From CATOSK01 sp963665735 (GTDB lineage: Bacteria; Chloroflexota; Dehalococcoidia; Lucifugimonadales; UBA3495), in the NCBI GenBank assembly GCA_963665735.1, contig OY762444.1, forward strand, positions 868,001-932,000: DNA of 64,000 nucleotides, given 5' to 3'. The notes beneath the pieces were generated by a model. It was not told the origin of the DNA and did no database searches. It worked only from the letters and a program-made list of their open reading frames with translations. Each line of letters opens with the position of its first letter. The first letter of the stretch is position 1. Below, piece after piece: positions 8,320 through 17,537 of the stretch. A program made the translations under genes and the position numbers.

Positions 8320-9543
8320 ATGGCAATCGAAAAGTATCGCGTCTTGATAGCCAACGATACCTACCCGCCTCAGCTGAACGGCGCGGCGGTGGCAACCCAA
8401 AGGCTCGCCCAGGGGCTGGCCCGCCGCGGCCACCAGGTTTCCGTGGTGGCCCCCAACATGGCCTACCGCGACGGCGAGGAACTGGAACCCGTCGGCGGGG
8501 CCGGCGGCGCAATCACCGTCCACCGCATCAAGTCCATTCCCACCCGGCCCCTGCATCCTCAATTCCGCATCACATCCAAGGCCAGGATTGACGCCAAGCT
8601 GGGCCGCATCTGCGACGAATTTAACCCCGACATCGTTCACGTCCAGAACCATTTCGTTCTGGGTCAAGGCTGCTTGAAACAGGGCCGCCGCCGGGGAATC
8701 CCGGTTATCGGAACCAATCATTTCATGCCGGATAACCTTTTCGAGTACATCCCCGGCCCGCTCCGGTCCACCATGTCCGCGATTATGTGGAGCCACTGCC
8801 TACGGACTTACAACCGGCTGGACTGTGTGGTGGCCCCCTCTAATGCTTGCCTCGAGTTGTTGCGGGGAGTGGGCCTCACCGCCCCGGCCCGGGTTATTTC
8901 CAACGGCATAGACCTCTCCCGGTTCACTCCGGGAGAACCAGACCCCGCCATGCGCGCCAAGTACGGCATCCGTCCGGGCGTCCCCACTTTTCTATGCGTG
9001 GGGCGGTTGGAAAAAGACAAGAAAGTTGACCTGGTTGTCCGGGCCTCCGCCCTGGCCGCCGAAAAGCGTAACTTCCAAGTTGTATTCGTGGGCAAGGGGC
9101 GCGACGAAGTCGAGTTCAAGGAACTGGCCCTCAACCTGGGGTTGGGAACCTCCGTCTTATTCACCGGGTTCGTTCCTGACGCCGACATTCCCCACCTTTA
9201 CAACATTGCCGACGTATATATCGGCGCCGGAGCCGCCGAACTCCAGGGCATCGCCGTCATGGAGGCTATGGCCGCCGCCAAGCCCATCCTGGCCGCCAAC
9301 GCCGTCGCCCTCCCGGAACTCATCGAAGAAGGCGGCAACGGCTTCCTGTTCCCGCCCACTCCCGAAGACCTGGCGCAAAACATGACCCGTATGTTGACTT
9401 GCCGGGATGATTGGCCCCGGATGGGTCAACGCAGCCTGGAACTGATTCAACCCCACGATATGCCTAACGCACTGGCCGAACTGGAAACCCTTTACGACCA
9501 ACTTGCCACTGCCCGGCAGGGTAGCTTGGCCGGTTCAGCCTGA
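8320..9543 (+). CDS. GT4 family glycosyltransferase
   Basis: 407-residue GT-B fold enzyme. The N-terminal acceptor domain begins VLIANDTYPPQLNGAAVATQ, as in diacylglycerol and phosphatidylinositol glycosyltransferases; the C-terminal half has CVGRLEKDKKVDLVVRA, VGKGRDEVEF and the E-x7-E donor-site motif AELQGIAVMEAMAAAKPI near residues 306-324, followed by NGFLFPPTPEDLA. I infer transfer of a nucleotide-activated sugar to a membrane lipid; resemblance to PimB- and 1,2-diacylglycerol 3-glucosyltransferase-like enzymes is by pattern only. It follows dedA closely. Confidence 0.85.
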   Translation: MAIEKYRVLIANDTYPPQLNGAAVATQRLAQGLARRGHQVSVVAPNMAYRDGEELEPVGGAGGAITVHRIKSIPTRPLHPQFRITSKARIDAKLGRICDEFNPDIVHVQNHFVLGQGCLKQGRRRGIPVIGTNHFMPDNLFEYIPGPLRSTMSAIMWSHCLRTYNRLDCVVAPSNACLELLRGVGLTAPARVISNGIDLSRFTPGEPDPAMRAKYGIRPGVPTFLCVGRLEKDKKVDLVVRASALAAEKRNFQVVFVGKGRDEVEFKELALNLGLGTSVLFTGFVPDADIPHLYNIADVYIGAGAAELQGIAVMEAMAAAKPILAANAVALPELIEEGGNGFLFPPTPEDLAQNMTRMLTCRDDWPRMGQRSLELIQPHDMPNALAELETLYDQLATARQGSLAGSA

Positions 9544-9568
9544 CCCCCATACAGCAAGGATGAGAAAC

Positions 9569-11632
9569 ATGGAAGCTCCCCACGCCCCGCAACGCGAACA
9601 GGAACTGCTCTTCCACCAGGATGTCCGCAGCGACCCCTGGTATTGGCTGCGGTTCATCGAAGACGCCGAGACACTGGAATACCTGGAGGCGGAAAACGCC
9701 TACACCGATGCGGTCATGGCCCCCACCGAGGACTTGCAAGAGGCCCTGTACCTGGAAATGCGGGGCCGCATCAAGGAGGACGATTCCACCGTCCCGGTCA
9801 AGGATGGGGATTTCTACTACTACATCCGGTTTGAAGAGGGCGGCCAGTATCCCATCTACTGCCGCAAGCATCTGTCCCTGGACGCCGGCGAAGAGGTTTT
9901 GCTGGACGCCAACCAACTGGCCGAAGGGCAGGACTTTCTGCGGGTTGGCGTGTTTGAGAACAGCCCCGACCATCAATGGCTGGCCTACTCCCTGGACACC
10001 GACGGCTCCGAGCAATACACCATCCGCGTCAAAAACCTGACCGACGGGGAGTTGCTGGACGACGCCATCCCCAACACCTACTACTCCCTGGAATGGGCCA
10101 ACGACAGCCGTTCCTTCTTTTACAGTTGGCTCGACGAACACCATCGCCCCGTCAGGGTTTACCATCATCGGCTGGGGGATGACCCCGCCAATGACCGCCT
10201 GGTTTATGAAGAAACCGACGAGCGGTTTTTCGTCGGCGTCGGCAAGTCTCTCTCCAAGCGGTTCCTCTACGTTGTATCCGGCGGCAACAATATGTCGGAG
10301 TGGTATTTCGTGGACGCCAACCAACCCGATGACCCGTTGACTTTAATCGCTGCCCGCCGCCCCGATTTCGAGTACGACGTGGAAGATCACGGAGACCGTT
10401 TCTTAATCCGCCACAACGGGGATGGGGCCAAGGATTTCCAGGTGTCCCAAACGCTCATATCAGCGCCGGCCCCGGAAAACTGGACGGACTTCATTCCCCA
10501 CCAGCCCGGCCGGCCCGTTCTGGGAATCTATGCCTTTCAGGACTACCTGGCCGTGGAATGTCGCGTTGACGGACTGCCCCAAGCTCTGATAATGGGCCTG
10601 CCCAACGGCGAAACCCACCCGATCCCGGTGGATGAGGCGGTCTATTCCCTGCGGGCCATGCCGGGCCGGGAGTGGGACTCAAGCCAACTGCGCTATTCAT
10701 ACGCCTCTCTAACCACCCCGCCCACCGTTTACGACTACGACATGGCGACCCAACAGCGGGAATTGAAAAAACAAACCGAAATCCTCGGCGGTTTTGACCC
10801 GGCCAACTACCGCAGCCGCCGGTTGCTGGCCCCGGCCCGGGACGGGACGTTGGTGCCTGTATCCCTGCTTTTCCACAAGGATACGCCCCTGGATGGTTCC
10901 GCCCCCCTGTACCTCTACGGTTACGGTTCCTACGGAATAATCATGGAGGCCGATTTCGGCTCCGCCCGCCTCAGCCTGGTTGACCGGGGATTTATCTACG
11001 CTATCGCCCACATCCGCGGCGGCATGGAAATGGGTTGGGACTGGTATGAGCAGGGCAAGCTGCTCAACAAGCTGAACACCTTTACCGACTTCATAGACTG
11101 CGCCAACTATCTGGTTGACCAGGGTTACACCGCCCGCGGCAACATCGCCGCCGCCGGGGGCAGCGCCGGCGGAATGCTCATGGGAGCCGTCGCCAACATG
11201 GAGCCGAACCTTTTCCGCGCGGTGGTGGCCCATGTCCCCTTCGTGGACGTTCTCAACACCATGCTGGACGACACCCTGCCTTTGACGACGATGGAATACA
11301 ACGAATGGGGCAACCCCAACGAACGGCAGTATTACGACTGCATCAAGTCCTATTCGCCCTACGACAACGTAAAGCCCCAAGACTACCCCAATATGCTGAT
11401 AACCGGCGGCATCAGCGACCCGCGGGTGACTTATTGGGAGCCGGCCAAGTGGGCCGCCAAACTCCGGGCCACCACCACCGGGGACAACCTGTTGTTGTTG
11501 AAAATCCACATGGATTCCGGCCACGCCGGGGCCTCCGGCAGGTTCGACCGGCTGAAAGAGGTGGCCTTGGAATACGCCTTTATACTGCGGGTCTTCGGGT
11601 TGGCTGAAAACCCCGGCCTAAAGCCCGATTAA
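9569..11632 (+). CDS. ptrB: Oligopeptidase B, S9A serine peptidase
   Basis: 687-residue prolyl-oligopeptidase-family enzyme that cleaves short peptides after basic residues. An N-terminal seven-bladed propeller (residues about 60-400) gates a C-terminal alpha/beta hydrolase. The catalytic triad is visible: Ser in GGSAGG (about residue 532), Asp in GISDPRV (about 616), His in MDSGHAG (about 651). YGYGSYG and IRGGMEMGWDWYEQGKLL are close to the oligopeptidase B signature. I start at the ATG at 9569, 8 bases after AAGGA; an upstream frame overlaps the glycosyltransferase. Its last 15 bases overlap the convergent amidohydrolase. No signal peptide, so probably cytoplasmic. Confidence 0.92.
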   Translation: MEAPHAPQREQELLFHQDVRSDPWYWLRFIEDAETLEYLEAENAYTDAVMAPTEDLQEALYLEMRGRIKEDDSTVPVKDGDFYYYIRFEEGGQYPIYCRKHLSLDAGEEVLLDANQLAEGQDFLRVGVFENSPDHQWLAYSLDTDGSEQYTIRVKNLTDGELLDDAIPNTYYSLEWANDSRSFFYSWLDEHHRPVRVYHHRLGDDPANDRLVYEETDERFFVGVGKSLSKRFLYVVSGGNNMSEWYFVDANQPDDPLTLIAARRPDFEYDVEDHGDRFLIRHNGDGAKDFQVSQTLISAPAPENWTDFIPHQPGRPVLGIYAFQDYLAVECRVDGLPQALIMGLPNGETHPIPVDEAVYSLRAMPGREWDSSQLRYSYASLTTPPTVYDYDMATQQRELKKQTEILGGFDPANYRSRRLLAPARDGTLVPVSLLFHKDTPLDGSAPLYLYGYGSYGIIMEADFGSARLSLVDRGFIYAIAHIRGGMEMGWDWYEQGKLLNKLNTFTDFIDCANYLVDQGYTARGNIAAAGGSAGGMLMGAVANMEPNLFRAVVAHVPFVDVLNTMLDDTLPLTTMEYNEWGNPNERQYYDCIKSYSPYDNVKPQDYPNMLITGGISDPRVTYWEPAKWAAKLRATTTGDNLLLLKIHMDSGHAGASGRFDRLKEVALEYAFILRVFGLAENPGLKPD

Positions 11633-12418
11633 CTCCCTGGCCGTATCCCCCAATATCCGGTCTTTCTGGGAGTCGGTCAGCGGCAATTCCAGCAGGTAGT
11701 CGGCATCACTGGACTGGTCTGCCAGTGGGTAGTCGGTTCCAAAACAGACCTTGTCCGGCCCGTGTTTGTTGATTATCGTTGCCAGGGTTTGCGCCGCCAC
11801 TTCCCGCAGCGTCGGCGGCCAGGTGGTGTCAATCAAGACGTTCTCCCGCCCGATAAGCTCCCGCTCCGCCTCGTCCAGCATATAAAACCCGCCCAGATGC
11901 AGGGCGATGACCTTCAACTTGGGAAACCGCCGCACCACGTTCATTACCCGCTCCGGGGGCGAATAAACTATTTCCCCTTCCCCGGTATGGGGCAGCCGCC
12001 CGGAGTGGATTTCCAGGGTCATGTCCGCCCCCATCTCTTCGTAAACCGGGAACATCTTCGGGTCATCCGGGAAAAAGCTGTTCATCATCGGGTGCAGCTT
12101 GATGCCCTTGATGCCGTTTTCCCGCAGACGGCGCACTTCCGCCGCCTTGTCCTCCAAGTCCGGGTGCATCGCCCCGAAGGGAACCAGCATATCGTCCTGA
12201 ATCGAAATCAACCAGTCATTGGCCCGGGCAACCTGGTCCGCCCGGTCAACCACACCCAAGACCACCGACTTGTCCACCCCGGACGCCTTCATGTGCGCTT
12301 TGAGACTGTCAGCGGTGTTCAACCCCACCGCCGGAATCCCCAACATATCAACCAGGTTATCCAGGACTACGTCGGCAATCCGGTCGGGCCAGATGTGGGT
12401 ATGGACATCTACGCGCAT
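11618..12418 (-). CDS. Amidohydrolase-2 family metal-dependent hydrolase
   Basis: 266-residue TIM-barrel hydrolase of PF04909. It begins MRVDVHTHIWPDRI (metal-binding HxH), then GIKLHPMM, LEIHSGRLPH, VIALHLGG and a terminal FGTDYPLAD whose Asp completes the metal site. Relatives are decarboxylases or lactonases acting on aromatic acids. The ATG at 12418 is chosen because the upstream extension lies inside the neighbouring gene. It starts 4 bases after that gene ends, so the two form an operon. Confidence 0.88.
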   Translation of the reverse strand: MRVDVHTHIWPDRIADVVLDNLVDMLGIPAVGLNTADSLKAHMKASGVDKSVVLGVVDRADQVARANDWLISIQDDMLVPFGAMHPDLEDKAAEVRRLRENGIKGIKLHPMMNSFFPDDPKMFPVYEEMGADMTLEIHSGRLPHTGEGEIVYSPPERVMNVVRRFPKLKVIALHLGGFYMLDEAERELIGRENVLIDTTWPPTLREVAAQTLATIINKHGPDKVCFGTDYPLADQSSDADYLLELPLTDSQKDRILGDTARELIGL

Positions 12419-12422
12419 TTCA

Positions 12423-13214
12423 CTACCTCCCGGCGGGTTCAGCCTTGGTTCCCTCGAACATTTCCAACGCTTTGAGCAAGTACTCCTTGGCCCGGCCCAG
12501 GTCCAGCAAGTCATCCCCATCCCGCAAGCGCCCCTCGGCGTCTATGCTCAGGCCGGGGAACTCCCGGATTAACGGCTCAATCATCGGCAGCGTCTCGGCG
12601 CACAAGCCGCCGGCCACACCCACCCCGGTTCCCAAGTCAGCCGAATACAACCGACGCAACTGGCCGGCGGCCCATTGCGGGTCCAGGATTTCCCCGTGGC
12701 CGGCGCTCAAGTCCAGCAAGGCGTGGTCAAACAGCCCGCCGTAATCCCGCCGCAGTTTCTCCGAAACGCCGTCGCGCAGCCCCGCCACTAGGTCAAAAGC
12801 CTCCCGGTTCAACTGGATAATGATTGCCACGCTCGGACATTCCGCCCGGAACAACTCCAGTTGCCGCGGCGCCGGCCAGGCCATGTTGAGCTGGAACCCG
12901 TGCAGCCGCTTCCCCACCAACCCGACAATCTCCGTTAGTTGGGCCGCCAGCGTGGACGGGTTGCGGGTATTGTAATGAACTACGTTAAACGCCGTCGGAT
13001 GGTCGGAAAAAATGTCGGGAACGCTGGACGGAACAGGATACCGCCGGGGCCATCGGTCAGGCCGGCCCTCCATGCTGGCGTCGCTGACCAGCGCCCCCAG
13101 CATAAACCGTCGCCGTAGCTGGGATCCGGCGACAGAAATCAGGGCCTCCGATTGGGCCGGCGTTCCTACGCCGGTTATCCCGACGTAGGGAATTTGCTGC
13201 ATTGCTTGGGCCAT
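12423..13214 (-). CDS. Unassigned protein, possible TIM barrel
   Basis: About 263 residues. YVGITGVGTPAQSEALI at the N-terminus, GFQLNMAWP, ALLDLSAGHGEI, GVGVAGGLCAETL and LSIDAEGRLRDG occur at regular spacing, resembling the strand-loop pattern of a TrpF-like or N-acetylneuraminate-synthase-like barrel with a phosphate-binding GGL loop. I do not recognise a family. The ATG at 13214 gives MAQAM; a TTG 24 bases upstream is also open. It is translationally close to the downstream amidohydrolase, so it may supply or process the same metabolite. Confidence 0.55.
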   Translation of the reverse strand: MAQAMQQIPYVGITGVGTPAQSEALISVAGSQLRRRFMLGALVSDASMEGRPDRWPRRYPVPSSVPDIFSDHPTAFNVVHYNTRNPSTLAAQLTEIVGLVGKRLHGFQLNMAWPAPRQLELFRAECPSVAIIIQLNREAFDLVAGLRDGVSEKLRRDYGGLFDHALLDLSAGHGEILDPQWAAGQLRRLYSADLGTGVGVAGGLCAETLPMIEPLIREFPGLSIDAEGRLRDGDDLLDLGRAKEYLLKALEMFEGTKAEPAGR

Positions 13215-13288
13215 GAAAACCGGAAAACATTTTGACAAAAACGGGGGTTTATGTTAAGTATTTCCCCGAAACCTGTCGGCTCCTCCCT

Positions 13289-13318
13289 TTGACTGTCCGG
13301 TCATTTCGCTGGTATAGC
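13289..13318 (+). promoter_or_regulatory. Promoter of the DUF5679 gene
   Basis: TTGACT (13289-13294), an 18-base spacer, then TATAGC (13313-13318), about 39 bases before the ATG. A second candidate, TTGACA at 13232 with TAAGTA 17 bases on, lies further upstream. Either would transcribe only the short DUF5679 gene before the terminators. Confidence 0.5.
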
Positions 13319-13356
13319 TTAGGGGCCAGCCAAACCCTGAAAGGAGTGTTGAGATT

Positions 13357-13500
13357 ATGGAAGCTTACTGTGTCAAGTGCAAGAGCAAGCAGGAGATACA
13401 GAACCCGCAGGCCATTACCATGAAAAACGGCCGCCCGGCTACCCAAGGCACTTGTCCGGTGTGCAACACCAAGGTCTTCCGCATCGGCGCAACGGCCTAG
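13357..13500 (+). CDS. DUF5679 zinc-ribbon protein (47 residues)
   Basis: Short protein starting MEAYCVKCKSKQEI, ending TCPVCNTKVFRIGATA. Two CxxC knuckles (residues 5-8 and about 34-37) make one zinc ribbon, and the PQAITMKNGRPATQGTCP linker is characteristic of DUF5679, which is common in Chloroflexota and Actinobacteriota. AAGGAG lies 10 bases before the ATG. It has its own promoter and is followed directly by a hairpin terminator, so it is monocistronic and probably well expressed. Function unknown; zinc binding is inferred. Confidence 0.85.
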   Translation: MEAYCVKCKSKQEIQNPQAITMKNGRPATQGTCPVCNTKVFRIGATA

Positions 13501-13518
13501 CTCAGGCTCGCCCTTGGC

Positions 13519-13550
13519 AAAAGCGCATCCCGGCCGGGTTTCGCGCTTTT
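13519..13550 (+). terminator. Rho-independent terminator of the DUF5679 gene
   Basis: AAAAGCGC (13519-13526) pairs perfectly with GCGCTTTT (13543-13550) around an inner CCCGGCCGGG that can extend the stem. It begins 19 bases after the stop codon. Confidence 0.7.
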
Positions 13551-13624
13551 AGCCCGTTGCCTCCAACTCAATGCTCACGGTTACCGGGTTGGGATGTAGT
13601 GAGGGGCTTTCCTTTATCCCAAGC

Positions 13625-13662
13625 AATACCCTCGGCGTGGATGTTGCCATGCCGAGGGTATT
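13625..13662. terminator. Strong 12-bp hairpin terminator upstream of serC
   Basis: AATACCCTCGGC (13625-13636) and GCCGAGGGTATT (13651-13662) form a perfect 12-bp stem with a 14-base loop and T-rich flank TTCTTTTG. It backs up the terminator just upstream, or could act as a leader hairpin for serC, which begins 131 bases later. Confidence 0.65.
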
Positions 13663-13792
13663 TTCTTTTGCATCCCCGGCGGCCCGGCGTTGCCTGTGCT
13701 TGACGGCGGCCCGGCTGCCCCATAGACTAGCGGTTGCCGACGATAAGGCAACCCCCGCCGGGCCGCTGCGCCCGGCGCCGCCAAGGACAACC

Positions 13793-14875
13793 ATGACCAA
13801 CCGAGTTTTCAATTTCGCCGCCGGGCCGGCCGTCTTGCCGCTGCCCGTCCTGGAAGAGGCCCAGCGCGACTTGGTGGCCTTGCCCGCCACAGGTATGTCG
13901 GTGCTGGAAATGAGCCACCGCTCCAGCGCCATTGAAGGAATCATGGAAGCCGCCGACCAGGACATCCGCGCTTTGGCCGGCGTCCCCGACAATTACCGGA
14001 TACTGTTCCTCCAGGGCGGAGCCTCCCTCCAGTTTTCCATGATTCCCATGAACTTTTTGGCCGGCAGCCACGCCGCCCACGTCGTCACCGGCCATTTCGC
14101 CAAAATGGCCCTCCAGGAGGCCCGCGCCGTCGGCGATGCTAGAATCGCCGCCACCACCGAACCCGAGGGATTCGTCCGAATACCCCGCCAGGATGAACTG
14201 GAGTTAGACCCGGAAGCGTCCTACCTGCACTTCACCACCAACAACACTATCTTCGGCACCGAATGGCCCGCCGAACCGGAATCCGGCGACATTCCCCTGG
14301 TGGCTGACGCCTCTTCCAACCTTTTCAGCAAGCCCATAGACATCGCCAAGTACGGTCTCATATACGCCGGAGCGCAGAAGAACCTGGGCGTCGCCGGCGT
14401 TACGCTGGTAATCCTCCGCGAAGACCTGTTGGAGCGCATTCCCTCCACGCTGCCGGCGATGCTCAACTACAACACCCACGTCAAGGGCAACTCCGCCTAC
14501 AACACGCCGCCCGTTTTCGCCGTTTACATCCTCGGCCTGGTGGTCAAGTGGCTGCTGGCTCAGGGCGGCCTCGACCGCATGGCCCAAGCCAACCGGGAAA
14601 AGGCCGAAACCCTGTACGACGTGATAGACGCCTCCGAGTTTTACGCCGGCCATGCCTGGCCCGGTCATCGCTCCAACATGAATGTCACCTTCCGGCTGCC
14701 CAACCCCGAAACGGAAGACCTCTTCGTTGCCCAGGCCGCCTCCGAAGGGCTGGCCGAACTGAAAGGCCACCGTTCCGTCGGCGGCATCAGGGCCTCAATT
14801 TACAACGCCTTCCCGTTGGAGGGTGTGCAAACCCTGGCGTCCTTTATGCAAGAGTTCGAGCGCGTCCACGGCTGA
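13793..14875 (+). CDS. serC: Phosphoserine aminotransferase
   Basis: 360-residue PLP enzyme of class V that makes 3-phosphoserine from 3-phosphohydroxypyruvate and glutamate in serine biosynthesis. It opens with FNFAAGPAVLPLPVLEEAQ, then MSVLEMSHRS, FLQGGASLQFSMIPMNF, HFTTNNTIFGTEW, ADASSNLFSKPID and YAGAQKNLG, whose Lys is the PLP Schiff-base residue, and ends GGIRASIYNAFPLEGVQTL. I start at ATG 13793 (MTNRVFN), five bases after AAGGA. Length matches the family. It lies 79 bases before a transketolase-like gene. Confidence 0.96.
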   Translation: MTNRVFNFAAGPAVLPLPVLEEAQRDLVALPATGMSVLEMSHRSSAIEGIMEAADQDIRALAGVPDNYRILFLQGGASLQFSMIPMNFLAGSHAAHVVTGHFAKMALQEARAVGDARIAATTEPEGFVRIPRQDELELDPEASYLHFTTNNTIFGTEWPAEPESGDIPLVADASSNLFSKPIDIAKYGLIYAGAQKNLGVAGVTLVILREDLLERIPSTLPAMLNYNTHVKGNSAYNTPPVFAVYILGLVVKWLLAQGGLDRMAQANREKAETLYDVIDASEFYAGHAWPGHRSNMNVTFRLPNPETEDLFVAQAASEGLAELKGHRSVGGIRASIYNAFPLEGVQTLASFMQEFERVHG

Positions 14876-14954
14876 CCCATTCCCCCATCCGATACGGTCT
14901 AAACCCGCTTATTCCGCCCCGGCAAGAGACTATCCCAAGCACGGAGCAGCAGCC

Positions 14955-17507
14955 ATGATCAGTACCGCCGGCGGTTCAGTCAACAGCGTGGTGTTGAGCG
15001 GCGCCACGCGGCCCCACGGCGTTTCCCTCCCCGATTACGACAAGGGCCGGCTGGAAGATGTCGGTTTCCTCACCGCCATGACCCTGGTTTTGTTGGGCAA
15101 CTACGCCCAGACCGGCCACTTCGGCGGCCCGCTGGCCTACACTCCCTACACCGTCGCCACCCACCTGGTCGGGCCGGAACTGGGCGGCCTGCGGTTCGAT
15201 TACCGCCGCCCCAAGCACCCTTACGCCGACAAGTTCATGCTGGCCGGCGGCCATAACGCCCCGGTGACCTACGCCCTCTGGATGATTATGGGTGAAGCTA
15301 TGGCCTGCCAGTACGCCAAAACCGGCGACAGCCGCTACCAGGTTGACCCTAGCCTGGGTTTGCTGTCCATAGACTGCCTGGGGTTCCGCCGGGGCAAAGG
15401 CGCGTTGGCGACCCTGCTCCAGGACTACGACCTCGTTGACCATCCCCTCATGGCCCAGGCCAAGCTCCGCGGCATCCGCTCCCTGGCCGGCCATTCCGAG
15501 ACCACCGACGTTACCAACGACGTTAACGGCGGGCCTTCGGGCATCGGCATCGCCACCGCCGCTGGCAAGGCCGCCTTCTGGGACATGATTGGCGCCCCCG
15601 ACAGCCTCAAAGTCATGGCTATCGAAGGCGAATTTGCCATGACCTCCGGCCATTCCCAGGAAATGAAAACCCAGGCCGTCGCCCAGCAGGTAGGCAAGCG
15701 CCTCCGCATCCTGCTTTCCTACAACAACGCCGGCATAGACGACGAACTTATCGGCGGCGTAATCCAACCCCAATACGACGCGTACCAAATCGAACACCAG
15801 TGGGCCTCCTACGGCTGGAACGTCCTCACCGCCGCCAATGGCAACGACTATGAGCAGGTGGTCGCGGCCCTGAAAACAATGGAAGACTGGGACCCCGCCG
15901 ACAACCGCCCCATGATTATGATTGGCCGCACCGTCAAGGGTTGGTGGCCCGGCGCCGTGGACGGCGAAATCCCCGGCTACGGCGAGCAGATTGTCAGCTA
16001 CGCCAGCCACCCCTACGGATTCGCCATGAACAGCCCCTATTTCCAGGCGTTGGCCGCCACTTTCGAGCGTCGTTTCGGCGTCAAATTCCACGGCATTGAA
16101 AACGGCGCCGTGTCCGACACCAGGGAACGGCTGCTCCAGTTCAAGCAGAACATGGACGTAGCCATGTCCGTCCTGGAACGGGAAGGCTTGGGCGAGTGGA
16201 TAGCCAACCGGCTGGTGGACATCGGGGATTCCATTGACGACGAAATGCCCCTGCGGATCAATCGCGGCGTTGACCCCTTCCTTGACCCCCGCCTCCAAGT
16301 GGACAACCTGCCCCAGGATGCCCAGCAGGTTTCCGTCAGCAATCCCTTGACCGGGGAAGAAAAAACCGTCGGCATCAAGCTGTTCGAGGAACCCGGCAAC
16401 GTCCGCGGCACCCGCCGGGCCATCTCCGAAATCGTCAAGTGGATGAACTACGTCACGGACAACCGTTTCGTCATCGTCGCCGCCGACCTGGCCGATTCCA
16501 TCAACGTCGAAAACGGTTCCCTGTGGGGCCACTATGACCCGGTTAGCAACCCCCTGGGAACCCGCCTGAAGGCCGGAATCCAGGAGGCCGGCAACGTCTC
16601 CACCGCCGTCGGATTCGTCGGCCAATCGGCTTCTCTCGACCCCAAAGAGCACGTCGGCGTCTGGGCCATCGCCGGCACCTACGGGGCCTTCACGCCCTTG
16701 ATGTACCTCCCGGCCCGGGTTTGGAGCCAGCAGAACCAGGACAGCCCCTTCCGGGTGGGCGTGCTTAACGTCCTGGCCGGTCACTCCGGCCCGGAAACCG
16801 CCGCTGACGCCAGGACTCATTTCGGCATATTCTCCCCCCAGGTCTGGAAACTCTTTCCCAAGGGGCAGGCCATCACCCTGAGTTTCTGGGACTACAACGA
16901 CGTGGCCCCCGGCTACTTCGCCGCCGCCGAAATCGCCGCCCGCGACCCCAGGGTGGGTATCATCGTCCTGGAAGTTGCCCGCCCCGACTTCCCGGTGGCC
17001 GACCGCAGCGCCTTCGCCGACTCGGACTTGAAGGCCGCCGCCAAGGGTTTCTACGTCATCCGCGACTTCGACCCGGACAAACCCAGGCACGGCTACGTGC
17101 TGACCCAGGGTTCTTCCTCTACCGTCAACCTGGTTTCAGCCCTGCCCCGGCTGGAGGCCGAAAACATCAACGTCAAGGTCATCGCCGCCATCAGCGACGA
17201 ACTTTTCCAACGCCAGCCCCAAGCTTACCGCGACTCGGTGCTGCCCCCCGGCGCCGCCTACGACCTGATGGTTGTCACCACCGGCACCCGCCGGATGTGG
17301 CCCATCCAGCACACCGGCCCCCTGACCGACGAATACTCCCTGGTTTCCGACTGGGACAACCAATGGCTGACCGGCGGCACCGAGGCCGATGTAATTGCCG
17401 AGGCCCACCTGGACGCCGAGTCCATATACCAAGGCATCCGCCGTTTCGCCTTAGACCATGACCAAAGAATTTCCCGCCAGGCCGAGTTGCTCCGGGGCTT
17501 GGCTTAG
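14955..17507 (+). CDS. Transketolase-like thiamine-diphosphate enzyme
   Basis: 850-residue protein with the whole transketolase-type layout: TPP-pyrophosphate half (residues about 20-400: GGHNAPVTYALW, VNGGPSGIGIATAAGKAAFW, AIEGEFAMTSGHSQEMKT followed by LLSYNNAGI), pyrimidine half (about 530-700: FVIVAADLADSINV, AGNVSTAVGFVGQSASL, GTYGAFTPLMYLPARVW) and a C-terminal domain (YVLTQGSSSTVNLVSALPRL). It is longer than transketolase (about 660) and close to AceE-type E1 or phosphoketolase, but I do not see the diagnostic motifs of either. Substrate unknown. It starts at ATG 14955, soon after serC. Confidence 0.75.
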   Translation: MISTAGGSVNSVVLSGATRPHGVSLPDYDKGRLEDVGFLTAMTLVLLGNYAQTGHFGGPLAYTPYTVATHLVGPELGGLRFDYRRPKHPYADKFMLAGGHNAPVTYALWMIMGEAMACQYAKTGDSRYQVDPSLGLLSIDCLGFRRGKGALATLLQDYDLVDHPLMAQAKLRGIRSLAGHSETTDVTNDVNGGPSGIGIATAAGKAAFWDMIGAPDSLKVMAIEGEFAMTSGHSQEMKTQAVAQQVGKRLRILLSYNNAGIDDELIGGVIQPQYDAYQIEHQWASYGWNVLTAANGNDYEQVVAALKTMEDWDPADNRPMIMIGRTVKGWWPGAVDGEIPGYGEQIVSYASHPYGFAMNSPYFQALAATFERRFGVKFHGIENGAVSDTRERLLQFKQNMDVAMSVLEREGLGEWIANRLVDIGDSIDDEMPLRINRGVDPFLDPRLQVDNLPQDAQQVSVSNPLTGEEKTVGIKLFEEPGNVRGTRRAISEIVKWMNYVTDNRFVIVAADLADSINVENGSLWGHYDPVSNPLGTRLKAGIQEAGNVSTAVGFVGQSASLDPKEHVGVWAIAGTYGAFTPLMYLPARVWSQQNQDSPFRVGVLNVLAGHSGPETAADARTHFGIFSPQVWKLFPKGQAITLSFWDYNDVAPGYFAAAEIAARDPRVGIIVLEVARPDFPVADRSAFADSDLKAAAKGFYVIRDFDPDKPRHGYVLTQGSSSTVNLVSALPRLEAENINVKVIAAISDELFQRQPQAYRDSVLPPGAAYDLMVVTTGTRRMWPIQHTGPLTDEYSLVSDWDNQWLTGGTEADVIAEAHLDAESIYQGIRRFALDHDQRISRQAELLRGLA

Positions 17508-17537
17508 GTCAACCCCCTCTTGGCCGCCGCGGGGTTT

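Noticed and set aside
14976..17090. 704-codon open frame on the minus strand
   Set aside because: Exactly antisense to the transketolase-like gene; composition is Gly/Val/His-rich nonsense and matches no family. High-GC third positions of the real gene remove stop codons from this frame.
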